From Rugosibacter aromaticivorans (GTDB lineage Bacteria > Pseudomonadota > Gammaproteobacteria > Burkholderiales > Rhodocyclaceae), in assembly GCF_000934545.1 (NCBI RefSeq), contig NZ_CP010554.1, positions 992,001 through 1,056,000 of the forward strand: a stretch of DNA of 64,000 bases. Direction: 5' to 3'. Below, piece by piece: positions 52,894-61,655 of this stretch. The position numbers were made by a program, and so were the translations under genes. Every line of letters begins with the position of its first letter. Positions within the stretch are counted from its first letter, which is position 1. A model generated the notes under the pieces. It saw only the letters and a list, made by a program, of their open reading frames with translations, ran no database searches and was not told the DNA's origin.

Positions 52894-54600
52894 TTGCCCG
52901 TACAGCCCCTGTTTCCGGACTCCATAGACGAGGTCACACACTGGTTTGACGCCAAAGGCCCTGGCATGGCTGCGCGTTGTCCGGCACAGGAAGTGGGAAC
53001 GAAGTGCCGAGTATGGAGGCTAATGGCGGCAATTCCTGAGTTGGACGGAAGCTCACCGTCACTTGTGCTTAAACAGGACTTTCCGCTAAGTGCCGCCCGC
53101 CTAGAAGTCGATAGCAAGTTCTGCCTACGCTATCCGCACATCGAAATCGATGGACATTTCTGCCACGGGATACTGCCAAGTCTGGATGACCTTACGGCCC
53201 CCGTAGAGGCAGTCGGACGTGTGCTGGTCCGGCTCAACGAGTTCCTATCATGTTGCCAGTCGCCCGGCTGGGTCGAGGCGGAGTTCCATCGAGAGCGAAA
53301 GGATTATTGGAGCCGATATGCCGCGAAGTCAAAGGCTCCACAAGCCTATCGGACCATAGAGCTGCTACTTGATGTAGACATCAACGTTGACGGAGTCCAA
53401 GAAGTTGGAGCAGTCGCGTTGGCTAATGGAGGTAAGGCACTCGCCACATCGTCATGCGCTGAGCCTGAGAAGCTCGCAAGGTCTCGTGGATGGGCGGTCG
53501 GAACCATTGTGCGCGGCGCTGCCCTAGTAGCTCAACTCCCACTCGTGGAAAGGTGGACACCGAGCACCTGGCCCAAGTCGTTCCAGGAGCTTAACGACCT
53601 GATTTCACAACTCAGCGACACACCTCGATATCTCTCCAGTTGGTATTCGTCTCGACGATGGCCGAACAAGGCGCCGGTGTTCGTGGCGCTTATTCAAGGT
53701 ACGGTCGTCTTTGGCTGGAGATTGCTGCCATCCCACGTGGCGCGGATGAATAGTCCGGTTTTGGTCCCAGTCGAGGTTACACGAATCGACCGTCAATGGA
53801 GTTTGTCCCGAGACCATCAATCCGACAAGCTCAAGAGCCTGACAAGCAAGAAGGTAGTTGTCTTCGGATGTGGGTCGCTGGGTAGCCCCGTCATCGAACT
53901 CCTTGCTCGCGCCGGGGTGGGTACCATTGAGGTTGTAGACCCAGAGACTTTCGATTCGGAGAATGTTGCTAGGCATCTGCTGGGGGCGTCCAGTGTGGGT
54001 GAACGTAAAGCTACGGCCGTCTGCGGGAGAGTCGAGAGTTCCGTGCCTGGAGTGCAAATGCACTCATTCCCAGAGTCGGCTATGCAATGGTTCAGCAAGG
54101 CTTCGCAGCGGTCGGCGCCTGACCTAGTGATCGACTGCACAGGGGAGGAAATGGTTCGAGTTGCCACTTCTAGGCTTCGTCGCTCCATCCTGAAGCTGGC
54201 TCCAGTCCTGATGGCCTGGATGGAGCCAAGCTGTGCTGCTGCGCATACTCTCCTTGTGGCCGGTGAGGATGAGTGGCCCACCTCGGATCCCGCCGAAACA
54301 GCGGTGAACATCGCGAGATGGCCTGATGACCTGCAGGTTCAATTGCCCGGTTGCGGCCAGGGCTTCCACTCCTACGGGATGGCCGACACATGGCGGGCTG
54401 CGGGCTTGGTTGCCGAGCGAGCCTTGGCGGTGCTCAATGGCGCCAGTACTCCGTCCGGAATCTGTTCAATGGTTCGAAACCGAGCCTATTTCGAACAAAC
54501 GTCGACACTTGTTGAGTTCAATCTCGACCCGCCCTCTGGGTCCGGCACCGAGTCTGTGACCATAGTGCGGGAGCTTCCCAAGGTACATCGTGAGATCTGA
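52894..54600 (+). CDS. cap2: Cap2: E2-E1 fusion for CD-NTase conjugation
   Basis: A 568-residue protein. The N-terminal E2-like domain has HFCHG with Cys90 as candidate catalytic cysteine; the C-terminal half is a ThiF/E1 adenylation domain with VVVFGCGSLGSPVIELLARAGVG and VDPETFDSENVARH, and Cys487 in LPGCGQGFH is the likely E1 cysteine. Cap2 attaches the CD-NTase C-terminus to cellular targets and primes the synthase. The start appears to be TTG 52894 (weak AGG upstream); no nearby ATG is in frame. It overlaps cap3 by 11 bases if the GTG start of the latter is used. Confidence 0.9.
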   Translation: MPVQPLFPDSIDEVTHWFDAKGPGMAARCPAQEVGTKCRVWRLMAAIPELDGSSPSLVLKQDFPLSAARLEVDSKFCLRYPHIEIDGHFCHGILPSLDDLTAPVEAVGRVLVRLNEFLSCCQSPGWVEAEFHRERKDYWSRYAAKSKAPQAYRTIELLLDVDINVDGVQEVGAVALANGGKALATSSCAEPEKLARSRGWAVGTIVRGAALVAQLPLVERWTPSTWPKSFQELNDLISQLSDTPRYLSSWYSSRRWPNKAPVFVALIQGTVVFGWRLLPSHVARMNSPVLVPVEVTRIDRQWSLSRDHQSDKLKSLTSKKVVVFGCGSLGSPVIELLARAGVGTIEVVDPETFDSENVARHLLGASSVGERKATAVCGRVESSVPGVQMHSFPESAMQWFSKASQRSAPDLVIDCTGEEMVRVATSRLRRSILKLAPVLMAWMEPSCAAAHTLLVAGEDEWPTSDPAETAVNIARWPDDLQVQLPGCGQGFHSYGMADTWRAAGLVAERALAVLNGASTPSGICSMVRNRAYFEQTSTLVEFNLDPPSGSGTESVTIVRELPKVHREI

Positions 54601-55099
54601 GAACGCGATGCCCTTGTTCAAGCTGGTCAACGCCGACTGGGAGATGAGTTTTGGCATGGCCGCAACCATTATTCTTGAGAAACACGCCCAACGTCGCTGG
54701 TATCAGCGGGAGTCCGTAGGTCAGCTTTTTACCAGAGATCTGACCAAACCTGTGATCGTGCTTGATGTGGCGACAGTACTCAAGTCACGCCGATCATCAT
54801 GGGCCAGCGTAACGTTTGATACCGATGAGGCGATGCGTCAACGGGAAGATATGCTTCGGCAAGGGCTCTATTGCGTTGGGTTGTGGCATACGCACCCGGA
54901 AGCTGAACCAAAGCCATCTGGGACCGATGACCGCCTTGCAGCCGATCATGCTGAGGCCGCGCGTTTACTCATCAATGGTCTCGTGTTCGTCATCGTCGGA
55001 AACTCCCCATTCCCTTTTGAATGGTATATCGGTGTCCATGATGGAACCACGCTTCACCGGATGTACCCAAAGACAGATCCCAAGCAGAACAGACCGTAG
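54590..55099 (+). CDS. cap3: Cap3: JAMM/JAB isopeptidase
   Basis: A 169-residue metalloprotease of the JAB/Mov34 family. Glu41 in ESVGQLF and the motif HTHP (His100, His102) followed by Ser110 and Asp113 form the zinc site. Cap3 cleaves CD-NTase-target conjugates and counteracts Cap2. GTG 54590 overlaps the cap2 stop and has AAGG upstream; ATG 54608 is an alternative and would shift these numbers by six. Last gene of the CBASS operon; the next gene is convergent. Confidence 0.9.
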   Translation: MRSENAMPLFKLVNADWEMSFGMAATIILEKHAQRRWYQRESVGQLFTRDLTKPVIVLDVATVLKSRRSSWASVTFDTDEAMRQREDMLRQGLYCVGLWHTHPEAEPKPSGTDDRLAADHAEAARLLINGLVFVIVGNSPFPFEWYIGVHDGTTLHRMYPKTDPKQNRP

Positions 55100-55162
55100 T
55101 GAAGTGGGAGCGGAAGCTCACGCTCATCTGTGGCCAAGCCTCCAATTGAATGCAATGGGTAC

Positions 55163-55609
55163 TCAGTTCGCGCTGACGACAGCCGTTCCACAATATGCCA
55201 CACGTGATACGCGCCACTGCGATCCTGCCTGATCATAGTTGGCGTTGATTTTTCTGACGCCAACTACCGAATTGGCACCGATACCAAGTGCCTTTTGAGC
55301 TAGCCGGAGTAAAGCGTCTTTTTCCGCGATGCGGTACTCCCAGTCTGAAGCAGCCTCCGTTTCCGAAAGAGCCTCCACGTAACCGATCGTCTTGACGATC
55401 CTCTGGCCGGGCACATTATCGATTGTGACTAGCAATATCCGGTTTCTGATCGAATCGAGTTCGTGCTCGAGTTGAGCGAGCCGTGGTGCCGCCGTGGTTT
55501 TAGATTTTCGATTCCAACGAAAAAGGGCAACGGCAATCAATAACAGAGCCAGCAGCGGTAGCGCACCCAGCAGGTTGCTCGTTTGAGTCGCAGCAGCGGC
55601 GATGGTCAT
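55163..55609 (-). CDS. YbjQ/heavy-metal-binding-like membrane protein
   Basis: A 148-residue protein with one N-terminal membrane helix (LLGALPLLALLLIAVALFRW), a basic linker and a C-terminal domain (ILLVTIDNVPGQRIVKTIGYVEA, then LRLAQKALGIGANSVVGVRKINANYD) resembling the YbjQ (UPF0145) pentameric fold, whose role is unknown. It diverges from the relaxase operon, and dyad copy D lies in the shared 177-base promoter gap. Whether it belongs to transfer is unclear. Confidence 0.6.
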   Translation of the reverse strand: MTIAAAATQTSNLLGALPLLALLLIAVALFRWNRKSKTTAAPRLAQLEHELDSIRNRILLVTIDNVPGQRIVKTIGYVEALSETEAASDWEYRIAEKDALLRLAQKALGIGANSVVGVRKINANYDQAGSQWRVSRVAYCGTAVVSAN

Positions 55610-55720
55610 AAGTGCCTCCGATCAGTTTTCGGTTCAGCTTCGCACAGTTTCTCAAAACTGCAAGAACGTGCAGGGACAACTGCTGCTTGCAGGATGCCCA
55701 CCTCTCAGGTCTCGTGCGCG

Positions 55721-55749
55721 CGAAATGTGCCTTTGCTGGACGCATTTCG
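55721..55749. promoter_or_regulatory. Transfer-type 29-bp dyad, copy D
   Basis: Left arm CGAAATGTG, right arm CGCATTTCG, 11 bases apart. It ends 37 bases before the ATG of the signal peptidase that heads the relaxase operon, a spacing close to that of copy E. Confidence 0.72.
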
Positions 55750-55786
55750 AAAACTGCTTAACCGATTGCGCCAATACAGTGGCACC

Positions 55787-56269
55787 ATGCATATTCGTCT
55801 GTTCAATCTGTCTGGGCGCTGGTTTCCCGTTGTCCTTTGGTTCATGGCAGCCCATTTGGCATTTGGCCGTGCTTATCTCGTCGCCCTGAATCTCACGGAA
55901 AGTCTTCCTGGCACCATTTTTCTTGTCGAGAAAGGCGTTATGCCAGCACGCGGAGAGTTGGTTGCCTTCAGATGGGAGGCAAACTGGCCTTATCCCCACG
56001 GGAGCATTTTCGTCAAAAAGTTGATCGGACTGCCCGATTCAGTCGTCACGGCGAATGGCCGAGACTTTTTCGTAGATGGCACTTCAGTCGGCCGTGCGAA
56101 GGAAAGAGCCCGAACCGGAGAGCCGCTGGATATTGGTCTCATCGGCACAATTCCGGAAGGGCACTACTACGTTGCCGGCTCACATCCCGACAGCCTTGAT
56201 TCACGGTACCGGCTTACCGGCTGGGTTGGTCGGAATCAAATCATCGGGAAGGCGCATCGGATTTTCTGA
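55787..56269 (+). CDS. Conjugative S26 signal peptidase (TraF/TrsF-like)
   Basis: A 160-residue membrane peptidase of family S26C. One N-terminal helix precedes SLPGTIFLVEKG with the catalytic serine; the lysine lies in SIFVKKLIGLPDSVV; and GHYYVAGSHPDSLDSRY forms the third box. Related enzymes (TrhF, TraF of RP4, TrsF of SXT) process pilin or other transfer substrates. The ATG at 55787 is chosen; the frame is open further upstream but would pass through dyad D. It heads the relaxase operon. It should not be confused with the thioredoxin-like TraF at 43083. Confidence 0.87.
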   Translation: MHIRLFNLSGRWFPVVLWFMAAHLAFGRAYLVALNLTESLPGTIFLVEKGVMPARGELVAFRWEANWPYPHGSIFVKKLIGLPDSVVTANGRDFFVDGTSVGRAKERARTGEPLDIGLIGTIPEGHYYVAGSHPDSLDSRYRLTGWVGRNQIIGKAHRIF

Positions 56270-56270
56270 C

Positions 56271-56612
56271 GTGGGACACATTGGGTTTTTCGGAATGGAA
56301 TCGGATCGCGCCACATCGGAGGTCATCCAAAGATCGAAGCGCCTATGGATAGCTGTCCTTCATCAAGCGATCGAAGATGCGAAAGGCAACGTGAGGTCAA
56401 TCGAGAAGTCGGAGAGAAGTATTGGCGGCATACAGCGTGAAGCTTTGATATGGATATTCCATGGCATTTCCAATACAGCCAATTCCTTCAACTCGATCTG
56501 TGGCCTTCTGGATATTGATCCTGATCGGGCACGGCAGCGTCTTCGCGTTGTACTTGGGATTCGACGCGGCCTGGACAGAACACAGCAAGGCGTTGGCGAA
56601 AGGGATGGCTGA
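56271..56612 (+). CDS. Hypothetical helical protein upstream of traI
   Basis: About 105-113 residues, starting at GTG 56271 or ATG 56295. The product is helical with RSKRLWIAVLHQAIEDAKG, EALIWIFHG and SFNSICGLLDIDPDRARQRL, a pattern that I recognise from small plasmid/ICE proteins with a conserved SF..IC..L.IDP ending but cannot name. It lies one base after the signal-peptidase gene and two bases before the relaxase start, so it is in the operon. A DNA-binding or relaxosome-accessory role is possible (inference). Confidence 0.6.
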   Translation: MGHIGFFGMESDRATSEVIQRSKRLWIAVLHQAIEDAKGNVRSIEKSERSIGGIQREALIWIFHGISNTANSFNSICGLLDIDPDRARQRLRVVLGIRRGLDRTQQGVGERDG

Positions 56613-56614
56613 CC

Positions 56615-58648
56615 TTGTTAAGTTTCATCAGAAAGACAGTTCGTCTTGATAGTCAAAATCAGGAACCTGTCGGCAAGCCCGCTGAGAATGACGCTGCCCA
56701 AACGGCAATCGACGAGGATATCCCTCGGTACCCACCGTTTATGAGGGGTCTGCCGGCCACGGACCCACACAAACTTATCGAGACTCAGCGCGAGTTAATT
56801 GGTCAGATTCGCGAGGCCGGACTCGCCTCTCCCGATATATTCGAGCAGTTCTACCTGGAGTCTCTGCGTCGATTTGCCTCCTACGCGCATCTCTTGCCGG
56901 CAAGCCAAACTCATCATCACAGGGGGGCAGGCGGGTTGCTTCGTCATGCTGCCGAGGTCGCCCTGTGGTCGCTTCAATCTGGGGATCGAGTGCTACTGCC
57001 TGGAGAGCAGGCGCCCCGGAGACGACGTGAGCTAGAACCACGGTGGCACCTTGCCGTGTTTCTAGCGGCACTTTGCCACGATGTGGGTAAGCCGGTGACA
57101 GACCTTGTCGTTACCAGCAGAGATGGAGCGAAAGTCTGGAACCCATTCGTGGAAGACCTTTATTCCTGGGCCAGCAGGCACGGCGTTGATCGGTACTTCC
57201 TGCATTGGCGTGAGAATCGTGCGAAAAAGCATACGGCGATTTCCTCTCTGATTGCTGAGCGCATCATCAGTCCAAAGGGCCTTGCCTGGATTGCGGAGGG
57301 GGACACAGAACTCGTACTCTGGATGATGGAAACAATTAACGGGCATCCCAGTGCTGAGAATCTGATACATGATCTCGTGATCCGCTCAGACCAGGTCAGT
57401 GTCGAACGAGACCTGCGAAATCTTGGTGTTGCGTTTACCGGCTATGAGATCGGTCTTCCGGTGGAACGGTTCCTGGTGGACATCATGCGCAGACTTGTCC
57501 GGGATGGAACCTGGGGAATCAATGAACCTGGCTCACGCCTCTGGCTCATTGACGGGTATCTCTATTTAATCTGGCCTGCGGCAGGCGAAGAAATGGCGGC
57601 CATCATTAATCAGGAAAAAATTCCGGGCTTGCCACGAACCCCGAACAGCATTCTGGACATGCTCGTTGATCGGAAGCTGGCGAATGTTCGCGAGGATCGG
57701 ACTGACGGGAATCGCTACTGGGTGATTGCCCCCGATGTGCTAGCCGAGAAGATACCCAATATCCGACTGACTGCCATCAGGTTGCGTGATGCTGCTCTGG
57801 TCATCGATCCAGCCCCATTCTCGGTCCCTGGAAAAATTCTCGACCTGGAGGAAATTCCCAAAAAGATGCCAAGTATCTCTTCTCCAAAATTGCCTGCCGA
57901 TGCGGAGCCCGCAGTGCCACCAGCGCCCATCAGGGCACCGGTTCAATCCGAAAAGGTGAATGCCAAACCACCGGAAGAAGTTGTCGATCGGCTCGACGGA
58001 CCTGTCGGCGAAGCACTGAAGGCACTTGCCGAAGACATTCAAACCGGCGAAAAATCATCCGAGACATTGGCTCACATCGACTCCTCCGGTGTGCTGTGTC
58101 TCAAGTGGCCAGATGCGCTCAATGGCTATGGGTTGGAGAACAAATCGATTCTTGATGAGCTGTCGCGCCGAAACTGGCTGGTTCTTGATCCATTGTCGCC
58201 GTTTCGCAAGGTGGTGGAGATCGAGATCGACGGTGGCAAGACGTGGAAGGTTGTTCGGCTTCAGCCGGTGGTGAAACAGCTCATGGCGATCGGGAAAACG
58301 CCGCCAGAACCATCAACCGTATCGATATCATCCGCTGATCCTGTTCAGTTACCCAAGCCAGTTCAGGGCGAGATTGAGGGAATTGGTGAAGACACGCGAC
58401 TTGCATTGATACAAAGTATCGTCACAACCTTGCGGGAAGGAGTGAGAGAAGGCATCCTAACGGCAGATGCGGATGGAGCCTTCGTCTGGATTCAATCCCG
58501 GAAAGCTGAGCCTTTCTTGGTAGAGCGACTCCAGGTAAATCGAATGTCAATAATGCGTTTGGGCAGCGTCGTTCCTGACGTGTTTATGTGTCAGACGCGA
58601 AAAAAAGCACATTCCTATCGAATACCGGCCACGCCGTCAGTAGGGTAA
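56615..58648 (+). CDS. traI: MOBH relaxase TraI (TraI_2)
   Basis: A 677-residue relaxase of the MOBH type. The TraI_2 domain shows HHHRGAGGLLRHAAE near residue 100 (the three-histidine metal site) and an HD pair in LCHDVGKPV near 154. A Pro-rich linker (about 420-450) separates it from a C-terminal TraI_2_C domain (LCLKWPDALNGYGLENKSILDELSRRNWL, then VNRMSIMRLG). MOBH relaxases nick oriT through the HD/HHH site rather than a tyrosine, as in SXT and R27. The start is a TTG with GGGA upstream; no better start is available. oriT itself was not located. Confidence 0.92.
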   Translation: MLSFIRKTVRLDSQNQEPVGKPAENDAAQTAIDEDIPRYPPFMRGLPATDPHKLIETQRELIGQIREAGLASPDIFEQFYLESLRRFASYAHLLPASQTHHHRGAGGLLRHAAEVALWSLQSGDRVLLPGEQAPRRRRELEPRWHLAVFLAALCHDVGKPVTDLVVTSRDGAKVWNPFVEDLYSWASRHGVDRYFLHWRENRAKKHTAISSLIAERIISPKGLAWIAEGDTELVLWMMETINGHPSAENLIHDLVIRSDQVSVERDLRNLGVAFTGYEIGLPVERFLVDIMRRLVRDGTWGINEPGSRLWLIDGYLYLIWPAAGEEMAAIINQEKIPGLPRTPNSILDMLVDRKLANVREDRTDGNRYWVIAPDVLAEKIPNIRLTAIRLRDAALVIDPAPFSVPGKILDLEEIPKKMPSISSPKLPADAEPAVPPAPIRAPVQSEKVNAKPPEEVVDRLDGPVGEALKALAEDIQTGEKSSETLAHIDSSGVLCLKWPDALNGYGLENKSILDELSRRNWLVLDPLSPFRKVVEIEIDGGKTWKVVRLQPVVKQLMAIGKTPPEPSTVSISSADPVQLPKPVQGEIEGIGEDTRLALIQSIVTTLREGVREGILTADADGAFVWIQSRKAEPFLVERLQVNRMSIMRLGSVVPDVFMCQTRKKAHSYRIPATPSVG

Positions 58649-58660
58649 ATTATTCAGAGA

Positions 58661-59533
58661 ATGCACACGCTCCAGCGAACAGAAGTTGATCGCTTTCTTG
58701 CCAGCGGCCACTACGACAACGCCTTTGAGACTTGGCCAGGCGATACGTTCGTGGAACGTGCGACGTGCGGGAATGCAGCATTGCGCAGCGTACTCATTTC
58801 AGAGGTACTGCAGCGGACCGGGCGTGCAGCCGTCCCCGCATTCCTCGAAAATGCCGACTTGAAGGTGTTCGCCCACGCGAAACTTGCGCCCATGGTGCAA
58901 GGGTTGTTCCCGCAGCGGGAACGCATGATCGTCCTCGAAAGGCTTGAGCGTTCTGTCGTCTTTCTCACGCCGGCGACAATAGCGAATATTCTCGAAAAAA
59001 CGCCTTGGCTCAAGACAGCGTGGAATCTGGCAAATCTTTACCTCACAAGCTTTGATGCAAAACGGCTCTCCGACGATGCGCCAAATATTGTTGGCCTGAG
59101 CGAAGAGACGACCTGCTATGTTTCCGTCGAGTATTTTGATGCCAACAACCGCTTCGACGATTATGTGGTTCACGAGGCTGCCCACATTTTTCACAACTGC
59201 AAGCGAGAAACGCTCGGGCTGAACGCGACTCGTCATCGGGAGTGGCTGCTCGAGATTGATTTCGCCAAACGAGAAACGTTTGCCTATGCCTGCGAGGCTT
59301 ACAGCCGAATTCTTGAGCTTGGCGAAACTCGTTCAACTCGAAACCGGCTTCTGTCAGAGCTTGCGGACGGGGCGATGCCGCCGGACGAGCGGGTACATGG
59401 TGCCGAGTATGTGGATATTCTGCGGGAGGCGGTTGCCGCCAGGAACGGCTGGAAATCCATCCGCGAGCGATGCTCTCCCTCCAGGTCACCCCGCCGCGAA
59501 CAAGCGACCGAGAGTCGATCTACCCCGACTTAG
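58661..59533 (+). CDS. Putative zinc metallopeptidase downstream of traI
   Basis: A 290-residue soluble protein with HEAAH at 171-175 (YVVHEAAHIFHN) and a following helix rich in Glu (KRETFAYACEAYSRI) that could supply the third zinc ligand. Otherwise unlike known transfer proteins. It starts 13 bases after traI and probably ends that operon. It converges on the DUF3024 gene with a four-base overlap. Function unknown; the position suggests a role in establishing the element or in the recipient cell, which is inference only. Confidence 0.68.
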   Translation: MHTLQRTEVDRFLASGHYDNAFETWPGDTFVERATCGNAALRSVLISEVLQRTGRAAVPAFLENADLKVFAHAKLAPMVQGLFPQRERMIVLERLERSVVFLTPATIANILEKTPWLKTAWNLANLYLTSFDAKRLSDDAPNIVGLSEETTCYVSVEYFDANNRFDDYVVHEAAHIFHNCKRETLGLNATRHREWLLEIDFAKRETFAYACEAYSRILELGETRSTRNRLLSELADGAMPPDERVHGAEYVDILREAVAARNGWKSIRERCSPSRSPRREQATESRSTPT

Positions 59534-59871
59534 CCCCAGAAAATTCCTGTCTGATCGGCATCCAGGGCCGCAAGCAGAGTGTCGAGGTCACGAGACGGCT
59601 TTGCTTGGTGATATCGATGCCACTTCGAGTTTCTGTCCGAGCAGAAAAGACCCCAGCTGCCACTATCTTCATACCGAAATTGAGCGATAGGAACGGTCGC
59701 CCACGTCCCCGGCTGTGAAAACGCAATACGTTCTTCATTGAGCGTCACGCTGTTTCCGCGAATGACGTAACTCAACCTCACCTGATCCCGTACATGGTGC
59801 GGAATTCTCTTCTCGCAGTAAGCTCCGAGTTTGATTTCAACCAACCGTTTGGTCAGTACTGGCAATGCCAC
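59530..59871 (-). CDS. DUF3024 protein
   Basis: A 113-residue protein matching the DUF3024 pattern: LVEIKLGAYCEKRIPHHVRDQVRLSYVIRGNSVTLNEERI and later GLFCSDRNSKWHRY. The family has no known function and is common on plasmids. It is transcribed against the surrounding operon and away from traW; dyad copy E lies 89 bases upstream of its start, so it might share that promoter region. Confidence 0.75.
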   Translation of the reverse strand: MALPVLTKRLVEIKLGAYCEKRIPHHVRDQVRLSYVIRGNSVTLNEERIAFSQPGTWATVPIAQFRYEDSGSWGLFCSDRNSKWHRYHQAKPSRDLDTLLAALDADQTGIFWG

Positions 59872-59959
59872 CGATTGCTCCCTCCAAGGTCAGATGCGAT
59901 GCTACCGCAGCATGTCCTGATTATTGAAGACGCATTGAAGCTGATGTGACTTGCGGTGC

Positions 59960-59988
59960 CGAAATGCGCCCGAAAAAGGCGCATTTCA
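59960..59988. promoter_or_regulatory. Transfer-type 29-bp dyad, copy E
   Basis: Left arm CGAAATGCG, right arm CGCATTTCA, with inner bases that extend the symmetry to GAAATGCGCC/GGCGCATTTC. It ends 39 bases before the traW ATG and is the most perfect copy. Confidence 0.74.
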
Positions 59989-60027
59989 AAAGCCATCGTC
60001 GCGACCGCGCGACCAGAATCGATCCTC

Positions 60028-60651
60028 ATGTCGATTCATGCCCAACTCCTCGCCATGCTGCTTTTCAGCTTGATGCCTATCGCACACGCTGAAGAACTCG
60101 GTGTCGTCGGGCCGACCTACGATATTGCCGAAGCCGATCTGCTGGAAGTCATCCAGTCACGACTCGGTCGGATGGAAAAATCCGGCGAGCTTGCTAGGAA
60201 GCAAGGCGAATACCGCGATCGCGTCGTCGGTGCTATCGAGAAGCCAAAGCCTGTCCCCGGTCTTAAGGCGACAGCGGCCAAACGCACTTATTTCATCGAC
60301 CCGACATTGACGCTGGATCGGGACATCCGTGGTGCAGATGGCGCGCTCCTGTTCGCGCGCGGACTGAAGGTGAATCCACTGGATCATGTATCTCTTCGCG
60401 AAAAGCTCGTCTTCTTCGATGGCAGGGATAGACGGCAGGTCTCCTTCGCCCGGCAGCTGTTGCGGAATCAAGATCGAGCAGTAAAGCCGATTTTGGTCGC
60501 CGGCGAGCCATTGAATCTCATGCGTGACTGGAAATGCCAGGTTTTCTATGACCAGGGCGGGACACTGGTTCGCCGCCTAGGCATTCATCAGGTGCCAGCC
60601 GTCGTGACTCAAGACGGGAAGAGGTTAAGGGTCGATGAAGTCCTTCCGTGA
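60028..60651 (+). CDS. traW: TraW pilus assembly protein
   Basis: A 207-residue exported protein of the TraW family. A signal peptide (residues 1-19) precedes ELGVVGPTYDIAEADLLEVIQSRL, the hallmark of TraW; RTYFIDPTLTLDRDI, VNPLDHVSLREKLVFFDGRD and FYDQGGTLVRRLGIHQVPAVV follow. TraW works with TrbC and TraU in F-type pilus assembly. The ATG at 60028 is chosen; the longer frame from 59956 would run through dyad E. It overlaps traU by 17 bases. Confidence 0.92.
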   Translation: MSIHAQLLAMLLFSLMPIAHAEELGVVGPTYDIAEADLLEVIQSRLGRMEKSGELARKQGEYRDRVVGAIEKPKPVPGLKATAAKRTYFIDPTLTLDRDIRGADGALLFARGLKVNPLDHVSLREKLVFFDGRDRRQVSFARQLLRNQDRAVKPILVAGEPLNLMRDWKCQVFYDQGGTLVRRLGIHQVPAVVTQDGKRLRVDEVLP

Positions 60652-61651
60652 ATTCGCGCTCATCCTCGTGCTCGCCATTGCCGCTGCAGGGGCATCGCTG
60701 CCAGCGTATGCAACGGCGACCTGTACCGGCCGGTTTGCGAACCCGATCACGGATATCTGCTGGAGTTGCATGCTCCCCATCCGGTTCGGTGGCCTTGACC
60801 TGGTATCCATGGGGCAGGAAGACACACCCAACCCTGGCGGCTCCCCAGTTTGCATGTGCCCGTCGCAATTGCGGGTGGGGTTCAAGGTCAGCTTCTGGGA
60901 ACCGGTTCGCCGCGTGGATGTCGTGCGTCGGCCGTTTTGCATGACCAGTCTCGGCGGCGTTGAGCTGAACCCCGGGTTTGATGCGCCGCGAGGTTCGCGC
61001 TTCAGCCAGGATAGCACCTCGACATCATCCTTCTATCAGGTGCATTGGTATATCGACCCAATCATCTTCTGGCTGGAAGCCATCTTCGACAATGCCTGTC
61101 TGGAGCAGAGTTCCTTCGATGTGGCCTACCTCACCGAACTCGATCCAATGTGGCACGACGATGAACTGACGTTCATTTTCAATCCAGATGTCGCTTTGTT
61201 CGGCAATCTGCCGGCCCGTGCTGCCTGTGCTGCGGATTGTGTTGCGGCAACAGCGGGGTTCCCACTGAACACGTTGTTCTGGTGTGCGGGATGCCAAGGA
61301 AGCCTCTATCCACTTAACGGAAACGTGCAGGCACATATTGGCGGTGTCCAGGCATCCAGTCTGGAGATGACCCGCCTGATTGCGAAGATGCATCGTGGGG
61401 GGCTGATGTGGGCGGCATCCGGCGAGGACGGGCTCTGTGGCTATTACCCGCAGCCGATCATGGACAAGACCGGCTACAAGTACCAGATGCTGTACCCGAT
61501 CCCGCAGACGGCGAAGATCGCTGGCAAATGTTGCCAGCCCCTGGGACGATCGACGGTCCTTTGGGGGGCAGGCAAGGAATACCCTTTTGAAGGCGAGGAC
61601 TTCGCCTACATGGTTTTTCGAAAACGCAACTGCTGCCAAGGGGCCTTTTGA
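60635..61651 (+). CDS. traU: TraU pilus assembly protein
   Basis: A 338-residue exported cysteine-rich protein. A signal peptide (about residues 8-27) precedes CTGRFANPITDICWSCMLPIRFGGL; CMCPSQLRVGFKVSFWEPVR, FWLEAIFDNACLEQ, LFWCAGCQGSLYPLNG and VFRKRNCCQG are the usual landmarks. TraU is one of the most conserved F-type components and its many disulfides would need the DsbC-like protein. It lies between traW and trbC in one operon. Confidence 0.96.
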   Translation: MKSFREFALILVLAIAAAGASLPAYATATCTGRFANPITDICWSCMLPIRFGGLDLVSMGQEDTPNPGGSPVCMCPSQLRVGFKVSFWEPVRRVDVVRRPFCMTSLGGVELNPGFDAPRGSRFSQDSTSTSSFYQVHWYIDPIIFWLEAIFDNACLEQSSFDVAYLTELDPMWHDDELTFIFNPDVALFGNLPARAACAADCVAATAGFPLNTLFWCAGCQGSLYPLNGNVQAHIGGVQASSLEMTRLIAKMHRGGLMWAASGEDGLCGYYPQPIMDKTGYKYQMLYPIPQTAKIAGKCCQPLGRSTVLWGAGKEYPFEGEDFAYMVFRKRNCCQGAF

Positions 61652-61655
61652 AACC

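Noticed and set aside
56461-56649. Small membrane-like frame overlapping the traI start
   Set aside because: It overlaps the better supported helical protein (56271-56612), whose conserved ending lies in the other frame, and extends into traI.
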